Of a DNA stretch of 64,000 nucleotides, positions 1 to 8,798 are shown piece by piece. The stretch spans positions 51,799-115,798 of the forward strand of contig HF993133.1 of the NCBI GenBank assembly GCA_000432435.1, read 5' to 3'. The notes below the pieces were generated by a model. It ran no database searches, was not told the DNA's origin, and saw nothing but the letters and a program-made list of their open reading frames with translations. This DNA comes from Eubacterium sp. CAG:180 (GTDB lineage: Bacteria; Bacillota; Clostridia; Oscillospirales; Acutalibacteraceae). The position numbers and the translations under genes are program-made. Position 1 is the first letter of the stretch. Each line of letters opens with the position of its first letter.

Positions 1-1008
1 AGTGTATACTGCGTGACCCATACCGTAGATAAGGCCTGTTCTGTCGCCTGCCTCTTTATGAATGACCTTGGTGAGATAGTCCGCCACCTGACCCTCGTCT
101 GTTGGGTTGCTGACGGTTTTTTTGAGGTCGGCTATCATATTGTGAACCTGAATATTCGCGCCGCCGTGCTTCGGCCCCTTGAGCGAGCCTATACCTGCGG
201 CAATTGCGGAATAGGTATCCGTTCCCGTTGAGGTTATGCAGCGTGTTGTAAACGTGGAGTTGTTTCCGCCGCCGTGATCGGCGTGAATAATCATACACAG
301 GTCAAGTATTTTGGCCTCTTCATCGGTAAACTTGCGGTCGCTCCTTATTGTATGGAGTATGGACTCCGCCGTGGAGAGCGCTTTATCGTTCTGGTGGATA
401 TACATACTCTTGTGGTCGTATGCTCTGCGCTTTACCTGATACGCATATGACATAATGGTGGGTATCTGCGCTATGAGCTTAATGGACTGACGCAGCACAT
501 TTTCTATTGAAAGATCGTCGGGATTGTTGTCATATGAATACAGCGCGAGAACGCTCCTTGCGACCTTATTCATAATATTCGGCGACGGAGCCTTCATTAT
601 CATATCCTCTATGAATTCGTCGGGGAGCTCTCTCGCCTCGGCGAGAACAGCTCTGAATTTATCAAGCTGGTCCTGCGTCGGCAAATCACCGAGAAGAAGC
701 AGCCAAACCACCTCTTCGTAACCGAAACGGTTTTCCTTTTGGCAGTTTCTCACTATATCGGTCATATTTATACCGCGGTAAATAAGCTTGCCCTCCTTCG
801 GCACTCTTTCACCGTCGTCTATGTAATAACCCTCAACAGAGCATATTCTCGAAAGCCCCGCCATAACACCGGTGCCGTCGGAATTACGCAAGCCGCGCTT
901 CACGTCGTAACGATGATAATCATCAAGCTTTATCTGGTTATTGCGTATAAGCTCTTCCTTCAGGGACGAGAGCGAATCATCAAGTTTAGGAGAATGGTTG
1001 TAAGACAA
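1..1008 (-). CDS. gltA: Citrate synthase, 3' end cut by window edge
   Basis: Condenses acetyl-CoA and oxaloacetate to citrate in the cytoplasm. The first 336 residues are present; the gene runs off the left edge. The diagnostic stretch HADHGGGNNSTFTTR is followed by GPKHGGAN and GMGHAV, which hold the catalytic histidines of the family. The start is a TTG at 1008 with GGAGG eight bases upstream; no better ATG lies in frame. It is divergent from the SpoIID-like gene with an AT-rich spacer between them. Here citrate synthase probably supplies 2-oxoglutarate for glutamate, which fits the nearby gdhA (inference). Identification is firm; only the C-terminus is unseen. Confidence 0.95.
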   Translation of the reverse strand, partial: MSYNHSPKLDDSLSSLKEELIRNNQIKLDDYHRYDVKRGLRNSDGTGVMAGLSRICSVEGYYIDDGERVPKEGKLIYRGINMTDIVRNCQKENRFGYEEVVWLLLLGDLPTQDQLDKFRAVLAEARELPDEFIEDMIMKAPSPNIMNKVARSVLALYSYDNNPDDLSIENVLRQSIKLIAQIPTIMSYAYQVKRRAYDHKSMYIHQNDKALSTAESILHTIRSDRKFTDEEAKILDLCMIIHADHGGGNNSTFTTRCITSTGTDTYSAIAAGIGSLKGPKHGGANIQVHNMIADLKKTVSNPTDEGQVADYLTKVIHKEAGDRTGLIYGMGHAVYT

Positions 1009-1128
1009 ATTTAAAACCTCCTGACTTACATTTAAACGGACATATTAACTCATTCTAAGCATATAATTATAGATATAATATTTTATATTAAAAATCGCAA
1101 TAAGTCAATAAAATTAGGGAGGTCAATT

Positions 1129-2124
1129 ATGAAAACATACGGTATTTTGTGCTTTGTTTTGGCACTTTTTATGATACTTACGCCGCTGTTATCGCTCGAC
1201 TACTCCTCCTTTTCTCTCTCCAACGTCAAAAGCACCTTTCAAAAGGAGAACGACAGCAAGGACGAGGAAAAGCTGCTTGACGAAAAATCCGACAGCGTAA
1301 AAATAAAATCAGCCGCAAGCGGCAACGTGGCTACCGCCTCAACAAAGGAATACATAATAGGCTGCGTCGCCGCCGAAATGCCCGCAACATACAGCACGGA
1401 GGCCTTAAAAGCACAGGCGGTATGCGCCTATACAAACCTTGTAAGGCTTAAGAAAAATCCCGATTCCTCGCTTTCGGGTGCCGACATATCGGACGACCCC
1501 GGACGTCACCAGGGCTATTACGACATCGAAACACAAAAGGAAAAATGGGGCGATAAATACGACGAATACCGAGCCAAAACGGAGGAGGCGGTAACCGACG
1601 TTCTCGGCAAAACAATAGTGTTTAACGGCGAGCCGATTGTGGCGGCATACTGTGCAATTTCACCCGGCAGAACCGAGAGTGCCGAAAATATATGGGGCGG
1701 AAAAATCGAATATCTCGTCTCGGTCACAAGTCCCGGCGACAAGCTCTCGCCGGACTGCATAAAGGAAATATCTCTCTCCGCGGACGAGGTCAGAGAATAC
1801 ACAAAAAACGACCCCGAAATAGTCTTGGGAGACGACCAAAGCGGCTGGATAACCGATATAGTTTACACGGACAGCGGCTCGGGCGTGGTGAAAAGCCTGA
1901 AGGTCGGCGGCAAGAGCTTTACCGGAAACTCCTTCAGAGCACTTTTTTCGCTGAGAAGTCCGGCGTTTACGCTCGAGCAAAAGGATGGTGCGTTTTTCTT
2001 TAAGACATACGGCTACGGTCACAGCGTCGGTATGTCGCAGTACGGGGCGGATTATATGGCAAAACAGGGCAGCACTTACGAGGAAATTCTCGCGCACTAC
2101 TATCCGAACACCGAAATTATTTGA
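1129..2124 (+). CDS. spoIID: SpoIID/LytB-type sporulation protein
   Basis: SpoIID enzymes are membrane-anchored lytic transglycosylases that trim peptidoglycan during forespore engulfment. This 331-residue protein has one N-terminal membrane anchor (about residues 4-22) and a charged linker. The SpoIID domain follows: EYIIGCVAAEMPA with AQAVCAYTN near residue 80-105, and the C-terminal block GYGHSVGMSQYGA. The glutamate in AAEMP matches the catalytic residue known for the family. GGGAGG lies seven bases before the ATG. The gene stands alone rather than in a sporulation operon, so it may be SpoIID itself or a paralogue of the wider LytB group. It supports the view that the organism forms spores. 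Confidence 0.88.
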   Translation: MKTYGILCFVLALFMILTPLLSLDYSSFSLSNVKSTFQKENDSKDEEKLLDEKSDSVKIKSAASGNVATASTKEYIIGCVAAEMPATYSTEALKAQAVCAYTNLVRLKKNPDSSLSGADISDDPGRHQGYYDIETQKEKWGDKYDEYRAKTEEAVTDVLGKTIVFNGEPIVAAYCAISPGRTESAENIWGGKIEYLVSVTSPGDKLSPDCIKEISLSADEVREYTKNDPEIVLGDDQSGWITDIVYTDSGSGVVKSLKVGGKSFTGNSFRALFSLRSPAFTLEQKDGAFFFKTYGYGHSVGMSQYGADYMAKQGSTYEEILAHYYPNTEII

Positions 2125-2384
2125 AAGTTTATAAGTGCGGTTATTCATCTTTTTTGTCACGGTAATTATTTTTTTAAATGTCTTTTTACGCATTTTTGTT
2201 TGTTTTCACGTGTCTCAGCGAATACAAATTCACTTTATCGTTATAATACACAAAAGTATCGCCGGAGGCAAAATGAAATTTTACGCCGTGTTTCTTGCAA
2301 ATATAAAGCACATAATATAAAATATATACCGTAATAAAAACGGTGCGGGGCTTTATTCGCTCGGTGCCGAAAAGGAGACTAAAA

Positions 2385-3716
2385 ATGAGCTATATTGACG
2401 AAGTGCTTAACCGCACAACGACAAGGTACGACTATCAACCCGAATTTTGCCAAGCTGTCACCGAGGTTCTTAAATCCATAGAGCCTGCCGTAGAGAGAAA
2501 TCCGCAGTATCAGAAAGCGGCTCTTCTTGAGAGGCTTGTGGCACCGGAAAAGGCAACCGTATTCAGAGTTCCGTGGGTTGACGACAACGGCACGGTTCAC
2601 GTAAACCGCGGCTACCGTGTTCAGTTTAACAGCGCGATAGGTCCTTACAAGGGCGGCCTTCGCTTCCACCCGTCGGTCAATATGAGTATAATTAAATTCC
2701 TCGGCTTTGAGCAGACTTTCAAAAACTCGCTTACCGGTCTTCCCATAGGCGGCGGCAAGGGCGGTTCGGATTTTGACCCCAAGGGTAAGAGCGACTACGA
2801 AATAATGAGATTTTGCCAGTGCTTTATGACAGAGCTTTACAAGGTTATAGGCCCCAACTCCGACGTGCCTGCAGGCGATATAGGCGTAGGCGGCAGAGAG
2901 ATAGGCTACCTCTTCGGTCAGTACAAAAAAATTACCGGCCGCCACGAGGGCGTGCTCACCGGTAAGGGTCTCTCCTACGGCGGCTCGCTCGCAAGAACAG
3001 AGGCTACCGGTTACGGCCTTATCTATCTCGTTGAGGAGATGTTAAAGAATCACGGCAATTCCATCGAGGGCAAAACGGTTGCCGTTTCGGGCTCGGGCAA
3101 CGTTGCAATTTACGCCATAGAAAAAGCTCAAATGTTTGGCGCAAAGGTAGTTACCGCAAGCGACTCAAGCGGATATGTCTACGATAAGGACGGCATAGAC
3201 ATCGCGCTCTTAAAGCAGGTCAAGGAGCAGGAAAGAGCGAGAATAGTAAGGTACACCGAATTAAAGCCCACCGCAAAATTCGTTCCCGGCAAGAGAGTAT
3301 GGGAGGTTCCCTGTGACGTAGCTCTGCCGTGCGCCACTCAGAACGAGCTGTCACTTGACGACGCAAAAGAGCTTATTAAAAACGGCTGCATAGCAGTAGG
3401 TGAGGGCGCAAATATGCCATCCACCATCGACGCGACAAACGCATTTTTACAGAGCAAGGTTCTCTTTGCTCCGGCGAAAGCGGCAAACGCAGGCGGCGTT
3501 GCAACCTCTGCGCTTGAAATGAGCCAGAACAGCGCACGTATGATTTGGACCTTTGATGAGGTTGATGAAAAACTCAAGGATATTATGGAGAGCATTTACG
3601 GCCACATGGCAAATGCCGCAAAGGAATACAGTACCCCCGACGACTTTGTTGCCGGCGCAAACATTGCAGGTTTCTTAAAGGTAGCCGACGCGATGATGGC
3701 ACAGGGTATAGTATAA
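2385..3716 (+). CDS. gdhA: NADP-type glutamate dehydrogenase
   Basis: Interconverts 2-oxoglutarate plus ammonium and glutamate. The 443 residues match the hexameric class I family in length. Visible motifs are PYKGGLRFHP with the glutamate-binding lysine, GGGKGG with the catalytic-site lysine, PAGDIGVGGREIG, and a Rossmann glycine motif SGSGNVA. The ATG at 2385 was chosen because GGAGA sits seven bases upstream; an in-frame start 42 bases earlier has no such site. A strong terminator follows at 3811. The gene is monocistronic. Identification is firm; coenzyme preference is inferred from family resemblance. Confidence 0.96.
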   Translation: MSYIDEVLNRTTTRYDYQPEFCQAVTEVLKSIEPAVERNPQYQKAALLERLVAPEKATVFRVPWVDDNGTVHVNRGYRVQFNSAIGPYKGGLRFHPSVNMSIIKFLGFEQTFKNSLTGLPIGGGKGGSDFDPKGKSDYEIMRFCQCFMTELYKVIGPNSDVPAGDIGVGGREIGYLFGQYKKITGRHEGVLTGKGLSYGGSLARTEATGYGLIYLVEEMLKNHGNSIEGKTVAVSGSGNVAIYAIEKAQMFGAKVVTASDSSGYVYDKDGIDIALLKQVKEQERARIVRYTELKPTAKFVPGKRVWEVPCDVALPCATQNELSLDDAKELIKNGCIAVGEGANMPSTIDATNAFLQSKVLFAPAKAANAGGVATSALEMSQNSARMIWTFDEVDEKLKDIMESIYGHMANAAKEYSTPDDFVAGANIAGFLKVADAMMAQGIV

Positions 3717-3736
3717 TTTATACGCAAAAACCAACT

Positions 3737-4046
3737 GGAGCCGCAGTCTTGGCTGAGTGTTTATGAGGCAGTTTTGCTTCAAAATAACATCTTTTGCACA
3801 ATAACAAATTAACCCCTCAGATGAGCCGGTCTCATCCGAGGGGTTATCTATTTTTTGTATCAAAAATACATCAATACATCATTTTGAAGTGCTCCGCAGT
3901 TTCGTAGCCGTAAAAATTTTTTATGCCGAAGTCAGGAAACGAAGCAAGGCTGTCGCCTTGCGAGGCTTTTTGACAAAAGCATAAGGAATTTTTATGCGAG
4001 AAACCGAACTTCCTTATGAACGCTCAGCCTTGAACTGCGGCTCCTT
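3737..4046. repeat. Inverted dispersed-type repeat in convergent spacer
   Basis: GGAGCCGCAGT at 3737-3747 reappears inverted at 4034-4044. The similarity continues inward: both arms carry a GGCTGAG, then GTTCATAAGG or GTTTATGAGG. The region also holds nested hairpins: CCGCAGTT (3894) pairs with AACTGCGG (4033), CATAAGGAA pairs with TTCCTTATG, and GCAAGG pairs with CCTTGC. No gene is seen in this 370-bp gap between gdhA and the converging membrane-protein gene apart from the gdhA terminator. It looks like two copies of a repeat family, or one folded RNA or DNA element. Confidence 0.55.
3811..3857 (+). terminator. Rho-independent terminator of gdhA
   Basis: A 15-base-pair stem with a single mismatch (AACCCCTC...GAGGGGTT) is followed by ATCTATTTTTT on the plus strand, 95 bases after the gdhA stop. 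Confidence 0.85.
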
Positions 4047-4088
4047 TTTTCTGCCCGAATTTACATTCGGCATAAATTAAATCGAATT

Positions 4089-4490
4089 TTAATTGTTGTT
4101 CTTTTTAAATGCCGTGCAAAGCTCGTATGTTACAATACCTGCCGTACCGACCGCAAAAATAATCACGGAAGCTGTGCCGCCGGCCGTCATGTGCGCGACC
4201 CCTGCCGCGTCAAAATCGGCGCCTGTGCCGAGAAAACCGGCGATCAAAAAAATCATCGGCATTGAAAATGCGGGTATAACATACGTCTTTGACGGCAAGT
4301 CACGCATTATGACCGCAAATGCGAATGTAACGACAAACAGCAAGACGAGCATCGATACTGCCGCCGGTAAATCATTTTCATTACAAAATATCTCTTTTCT
4401 CACAAGCATACGCAAAAAGCCGAAAATGCCGAGTGCCGCCTGAAAAAGCGCAGTCAGAGAAATAAGAGCCTTATCTCTTGTCTTTAACAT
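4089..4490 (-). CDS. Small four-helix membrane protein, paralogue 2
   Basis: A 133-residue protein of unknown function with four predicted membrane segments. It is a tandem paralogue of the next gene upstream: both begin MLxTRDKxLISLTAxxQA, have VIMRxLPxKxYxxPA in the middle, and end with an EL-rich basic tail. The ATG at 4490 was chosen over one nine bases earlier, because the earlier one abuts the AGGAG and leaves no spacing. The gap between the two paralogues is 33 bases, so they are likely co-transcribed. No family was recognised. Confidence 0.75.
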   Translation of the reverse strand: MLKTRDKALISLTALFQAALGIFGFLRMLVRKEIFCNENDLPAAVSMLVLLFVVTFAFAVIMRDLPSKTYVIPAFSMPMIFLIAGFLGTGADFDAAGVAHMTAGGTASVIIFAVGTAGIVTYELCTAFKKNNN

Positions 4491-4523
4491 TGTTATCATC
4501 TCCTGTTGTTATATTGCAATGCC

Positions 4524-4931
4524 TCATTTATCGGCTTTTTTAAGCACGTGACGAAGCTCAATTACTATCGTGCATACGGTAATGACCGCAAAAGCGATAA
4601 TTGCAATTACGCCTGCCGCCGTAAAACGCACGTTCCAATCGGAATCGTATGCGGAACCCGCGAAACCGCATACCGCCGCCAGCTGAAACAGCAGAGGACA
4701 GCAAAGAGCCGGCAGGCTGTATATTTTAGCCGGCAAATTACGCATTATAACAGAGAAAATAACGGTTACGGCAAACAGTGCCGCAAGGCTTATTTCAAGC
4801 TCAAGCAGGTCGCTTTCGCCACCCGCGATAAGAGTTTTCCACGCAAACATACGGTAAATAAAAACCGCGCCGTACACCGCCTGCAAAACCGCAGTCAGAG
4901 AAATTAAAATTTTATCTCTCGTATTTAACAT
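4524..4931 (-). CDS. Small four-helix membrane protein, paralogue 1
   Basis: A 135-residue protein with four hydrophobic segments and short charged loops, probably in the cytoplasmic membrane. It shares its start motif MLNTRDKILISLTA and its central VIMRNLPAKIY with the following gene, so the pair arose by duplication. The start at 4931 has AGGAG nine bases upstream; a TTG nine bases earlier lies inside the spacing region. A folded RNA element and a terminator-like hairpin lie 80-200 bases upstream, which suggests leader control. No named family was recognised. Confidence 0.75.
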   Translation of the reverse strand: MLNTRDKILISLTAVLQAVYGAVFIYRMFAWKTLIAGGESDLLELEISLAALFAVTVIFSVIMRNLPAKIYSLPALCCPLLFQLAAVCGFAGSAYDSDWNVRFTAAGVIAIIAFAVITVCTIVIELRHVLKKADK

Positions 4932-5004
4932 AAATACCAACTCCTTATTTTATATTGAAAGGGAGTAACGCTTTTTTTGATTCGCTTTCCGATCACCTCC
5001 CGAA

Positions 5005-5043
5005 AAACGCAAAAAGAGCTGTGGGCAAAGGGTCCACAGCTCT
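5005..5043 (-). terminator. Strong hairpin and T-run before the membrane-protein pair
   Basis: On the minus strand AGAGCTGTGG and CCACAGCTCT form a perfect 10-bp stem followed by TTTTTGCGTTTTT. It can end the tatD operon transcript, or act as the switch of a leader RNA for the two small membrane proteins. Confidence 0.75.
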
Positions 5044-5054
5044 AAATCCTTGTT

Positions 5055-5129
5055 TACATTACACCGCACAGACCGCATTTGCCCCGACACACTCTTCCGC
5101 TTAAAGGCGTGTCATCTGTCTGTAATGTA
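5055..5129 (-). ncRNA. Candidate structured RNA or riboswitch-like leader
   Basis: Directly 5' of the terminator, on the same strand, TACATTAC (5122-5129) pairs with GTAATGTA (5055-5062). Inside it ACAGAC pairs with GTCTGT, and a GACAC/GTGTC arm is possible. The compact multi-stem fold, the terminator 12 bases later and the downstream gene with its own ribosome binding site form the usual order of a transcriptional riboswitch. It matches no riboswitch class that I can recognise. An independent small RNA from the end of the tatD operon is the alternative. Confidence 0.4.
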
Positions 5130-5195
5130 TCATATAAAATGTCAGTTGTCAATAACTTTTTTGTTAAATTTGCACATAAAGTGTTTTGCCGTCGG

Positions 5196-5972
5196 TTAAA
5201 CCAACGAACCTATGCGAAAGAGAGTGCGCGCGTTTTTATCGGTCTCAAAAAGCAGCTCTTCTACCGCTTCGCCCCTCACCGCAGCTATTTTTTCCGCGGT
5301 ATAAGGAATCAAGAGCGATGTGCATCGTTTACCCCTGTAAGGCACGGGCGACATATACGGCGCGTCGGTTTCAAGCAAAAGCCTGTCCTTCGGCACAAAA
5401 GCCGCGACCTCTGCCGGCTTTACCGCATTTTTAAATGTGACCGCTCCGCCGAGGCCTATATACATACCGAGCTTTATAATCTCCTTTGCCGTCTCCACGC
5501 TCCCCGAAAAGCAGTGCACGACTCCGCGCGGACGGTGCTTTTTAAGCAAATTCAGCGTGTCCTCATGCGCTTCGCGGTCGTGAACTATAACGGGCAGCGA
5601 CAGCTCATTTGCAAGCACAAGCTGTTTTTCGAATACCTCGAGCTGTTTTTCGCGGCTGTCTCTTTCGTAGTGATAATCGAGCCCGATTTCACCGATTGCC
5701 ACCACCTTTTTTTGCGCGGCAAGCTTTTTTATATCGCCGCACCAGTCGGCGGTCAACGAATCGAGATTCAGCGCGTGGAAACCGACGGCGGCATAGATAA
5801 ACGGATATTTTTCCGCAAGAGCTATCGACTTCTCGCTCGTTATTATGTCCGTACCGCAGGTGACGACGCCCGATATACCGTTTTCGGGAAACGAAGACAG
5901 CAGCTCATCGCGGTCGCAGTCAAACTGCTCGTCCTCATAGTGCGCGTGCGTATCAAATATATTTTTATACAT
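5196..5972 (-). CDS. tatD: TatD-family metal-dependent DNase
   Basis: TatD proteins are TIM-barrel nucleases or hydrolases with a two-metal site. The 258 residues show the family order: DTHAHYED near the N-terminus, GEIGLDYHY, PVIVHDREAHEDT, GVVHCFSGS and LLLETDAPYMSP. The start codon overlaps the metG stop as TAATG, so the two are translationally coupled. This metG-tatD order is common in Firmicutes. The length is typical. Confidence 0.93.
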   Translation of the reverse strand: MYKNIFDTHAHYEDEQFDCDRDELLSSFPENGISGVVTCGTDIITSEKSIALAEKYPFIYAAVGFHALNLDSLTADWCGDIKKLAAQKKVVAIGEIGLDYHYERDSREKQLEVFEKQLVLANELSLPVIVHDREAHEDTLNLLKKHRPRGVVHCFSGSVETAKEIIKLGMYIGLGGAVTFKNAVKPAEVAAFVPKDRLLLETDAPYMSPVPYRGKRCTSLLIPYTAEKIAAVRGEAVEELLFETDKNARTLFRIGSLV

Positions 5973-7918
5973 TATCTTATTTTTGAGCCGTTCGGCATAC
6001 TCTTGTCAACGAACACAACTTTAACATCGTCCTCGGAGCAGTCTGCGGCAAGTATCATACCGTTTGATTCCACTCCGCACAGCACCGCAGGCTTTAAGTT
6101 TGCGACAACAACCACCTTTTTGCCTACAAGGTCCTCGGGCGCATACCATTTTGCGATACCGCTCGCCACGGTTCTGTCCTTGCCCGTGCCGTCATCGAGC
6201 GTGAGCTTTAACAGCTTTTTCGCTTTCGGAACCTTTTCGCACGACTTGACCTCGGCCACGCGAAGCTCAACCTTTGCGAAATCGTCAATGCCTATCTCGG
6301 CAACGCCCTCAAGCGAATTTATCATTTTCTTTTCGGCCTTCTGCTGCTCCTTCTGCTTGGCGGTCAGCTCCTCTATGAGCTTTTCACCGTCTATACGGTT
6401 AAACAGCGGCGTGGGAGTTCCCACTTTTTCACCAGACTTTAACGTGCCGAAGGCTTTGAGGCTCTCGTACGAGCGTTCGTTTGTGCCTATCTGCTCAAAT
6501 ATTTTTTCTGCCGTATCGGGCATAAACGGAGTTAAGAGCACCGCAAGGAAACGTATACCCTCAAGCAAATTGTAAAGCACCGTGCCGAGTCTGCCCTTTT
6601 TGCTCTCGTCCTTTGCGAGTGCCCAGGGCGTAGTCTCGTCGATATACTTATTAAGGCGGCGTGCAAGAGTGAGAATGTTCTCCGTAGCGTCGCTTATCTT
6701 GTATTCGTCAAAGCACCTGTCAACCTCAGCCACGGTCTTCAAAGCAAGCGATGATATTTCGTCGTCAAGCGGCTCTTTGTCGGCGGGAGCGGCAATTACG
6801 CCGTCAAAATATTTATTCTGCATGGCAACGGTTCTGTTAACAAGGTTGCCTATGGTGTTGGCAAGGTCGGAATTGTATCTCTCGATAAGTGATTCGTACG
6901 TTATGGAGCCGTCCTGCGCGTGTGGCATCTCGGAGAGAAGATAGTAACGCACCGCGTCAACGCCGAAATCCTTTACAAGGTCGTCGGCATAAATGACGTT
7001 TCCGCGGGATTTTGACATTTTATCCTCGCCGAAAAGCAGCCACGGGTGACCGTATACCTGCTTCGGAAGAGGCTCGCCGAGAGCCATAAGCATAATCGGC
7101 CAGTAAATGGTGTGGAATCTCACAATATCCTTGCCTATGATATGAACATCGGCAGGCCAATACTTTTTATACATATCGCTTGAGCCGTCGGGATCGTAGC
7201 CGAGCGCCGTGATATAGTTTGAAAGTGCGTCTATCCAAACATAGATGACGTGATTCGGGTCAAACGTCACGGGAATGCCCCATTTAAATGACGTTCTCGA
7301 AACGCACAAATCCTGAAGTCCGGGTTTAATAAAGTTGTTGAGCATCTCTTTTTTGCGAGCTTCGGGATAAATGAAATCGTCGTGGCTCTCGATGTAGTCC
7401 TCAAGCTGCTTCTGATATTTTGAAAGGCGCAGGAAATACGCCTCCTCTTTTGCCTTTTTAACCTCTCTGCCGCAGTCGGGGCACTTGCCGTCTACAAGCT
7501 GGCTCTCGGTCCAAAAGCTCTCGCACGGGGTGCAGTACATTCCCTCGTACTCGCTCTTGTATATATCGCCCTGTTCATAGAGCTTTTTGAAAATCTTTGC
7601 AACTATTTTTTCGTGGTACGGGTCGGTGGTTCTTATGAACTTATCATATGTGGTGTTAAGTACGTCGCAAATGGCGCGTATTTCGCCCGACACCTTATCG
7701 ACATACTCCTTAGGAGACACACCGGCCTCTTTTGCATATTCTTCAATCTTCTGCCCGTGCTCGTCCGTTCCCGTAAGGAAAAACACATCGTAGCCCTGAA
7801 GTCTTTTGTATCTCGCTATTGCATCGGTCAAAACTATTTCATAGCTGTTGCCGATATGCGGCTTACGCGAAGTGTACGCAATAGCCGTAGTTATATAGAA
7901 TTTAGGTTTTTCGCTCAA
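5972..7918 (-). CDS. metG: Methionyl-tRNA synthetase with C-terminal tRNA-binding domain
   Basis: Charges tRNA-Met. The 648-residue protein has the class I signature PHIGN near residue 20, a four-cysteine zinc knuckle (CTPC and CPDC), and KMSKS near residue 300. A C-terminal OB-fold starts at about residue 540 (FAKVELRVAEV) and drives dimerisation in this subtype. The start is a TTG at 7918 with AAAGGGG eight bases upstream; an in-frame TTG 18 bases earlier overlaps that site. It lies 25 bases after folD. No T-box leader precedes it, so it is probably expressed with the operon. Confidence 0.95.
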   Translation of the reverse strand: MSEKPKFYITTAIAYTSRKPHIGNSYEIVLTDAIARYKRLQGYDVFFLTGTDEHGQKIEEYAKEAGVSPKEYVDKVSGEIRAICDVLNTTYDKFIRTTDPYHEKIVAKIFKKLYEQGDIYKSEYEGMYCTPCESFWTESQLVDGKCPDCGREVKKAKEEAYFLRLSKYQKQLEDYIESHDDFIYPEARKKEMLNNFIKPGLQDLCVSRTSFKWGIPVTFDPNHVIYVWIDALSNYITALGYDPDGSSDMYKKYWPADVHIIGKDIVRFHTIYWPIMLMALGEPLPKQVYGHPWLLFGEDKMSKSRGNVIYADDLVKDFGVDAVRYYLLSEMPHAQDGSITYESLIERYNSDLANTIGNLVNRTVAMQNKYFDGVIAAPADKEPLDDEISSLALKTVAEVDRCFDEYKISDATENILTLARRLNKYIDETTPWALAKDESKKGRLGTVLYNLLEGIRFLAVLLTPFMPDTAEKIFEQIGTNERSYESLKAFGTLKSGEKVGTPTPLFNRIDGEKLIEELTAKQKEQQKAEKKMINSLEGVAEIGIDDFAKVELRVAEVKSCEKVPKAKKLLKLTLDDGTGKDRTVASGIAKWYAPEDLVGKKVVVVANLKPAVLCGVESNGMILAADCSEDDVKVVFVDKSMPNGSKIR

Positions 7919-7943
7919 AGTACAAACCCCTTTCAAATAATAT

Positions 7944-8798
7944 TTATATAAGACCGTTTTGCTGCTTTGCGGCGGTAACGGTGTTTTTAAGAAGTGTCGC
8001 TATTGTCATTGGGCCTACGCCGCCCGGAACGGGAGTTATGTAAGACGCCTTTTTGCTTACCTCGGCAAAATCCACGTCGCCGCAGAGCTTGCCCTCGCTG
8101 TTTCTGTCCATACCTACGTCTATAACCACCGCACCGTCCTTTACCATATCGGCGGTTACAAAGTACGGCTTACCGACGGCGGCAACAAGAATGTCGGCGC
8201 GACGTGTAACCTCTTTGAGATTTTTCGTCTTAGAGTGGCAAATCGTAACGGTGCCGTTCTGCTGAAGCAGCAGCATAGCCATCGGCTTACCCACAATATT
8301 GCTTCTGCCTACAACGACACATTCCTTGCCGCAGACATCGATATTGTAATATTTCAGCATTTCCATAATTCCGGCAGGCGTACACGGCAAAAACGTGTGG
8401 TCGCCTATCATAATATGCCCGACGTTTTCTGCGCTAAAGGCGTCAACGTCCTTTTTCGGCGAGATTGCCTTTATCACAAGCTCGTCAGAAAGTCCCTTCG
8501 GCAGCGGCAGCTGACAGAGTATGCCGTTTACCTCTCTGTCATTATTAAGCTCGTCTATAAGTGCGAGCAGCTCCGCCATAGACGTATCTGCCGGCAAAGC
8601 ATATTCGCGCGAGATTATACCTACGGCCTCGCACGCCTTTTTCTTATTGTTTACGTATGTCCTTGAGGCGGGATCGTCGCCCACTATTATAACAGCAAGG
8701 CAAACGGAAACGCCTTTTTCCTTTAATTCAAGGCACTCCTTTTTTATACCGTCCTTCAAAAAGGCAGAAACGGCTTTACCGTCAATTATCGTCGCCAT
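7944..8798 (-). CDS. folD: Bifunctional methylenetetrahydrofolate dehydrogenase/cyclohydrolase
   Basis: Interconverts 5,10-methylene- and 10-formyl-tetrahydrofolate for purine and formyl-Met synthesis. The 284 residues are the family length. Motifs seen are YVNNKKKACEAVGI with the catalytic lysine, ILCQLPLPKG, DVDAFSAENVGH, the nucleotide-binding VVGRSNIVGKP, and the C-terminal TPVPGGVGPMT. Its first 17 bases overlap the end of lgt. Substrate and family are certain from these motifs. Confidence 0.96.
   Translation of the reverse strand: MATIIDGKAVSAFLKDGIKKECLELKEKGVSVCLAVIIVGDDPASRTYVNNKKKACEAVGIISREYALPADTSMAELLALIDELNNDREVNGILCQLPLPKGLSDELVIKAISPKKDVDAFSAENVGHIMIGDHTFLPCTPAGIMEMLKYYNIDVCGKECVVVGRSNIVGKPMAMLLLQQNGTVTICHSKTKNLKEVTRRADILVAAVGKPYFVTADMVKDGAVVIDVGMDRNSEGKLCGDVDFAEVSKKASYITPVPGGVGPMTIATLLKNTVTAAKQQNGLI

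Noticed and set aside
2273..2320. A 15-codon leader peptide (MKFYAVFLANIKHII) before gdhA
   Set aside because: GGAGG is only four bases from the ATG and there is no terminator or attenuator structure after it.
5079..6575. A 498-codon open frame on the plus strand opposite tatD and metG
   Set aside because: Both opposite genes have full motif sets and coupled translation; this frame has no family motif and is a codon-bias shadow.
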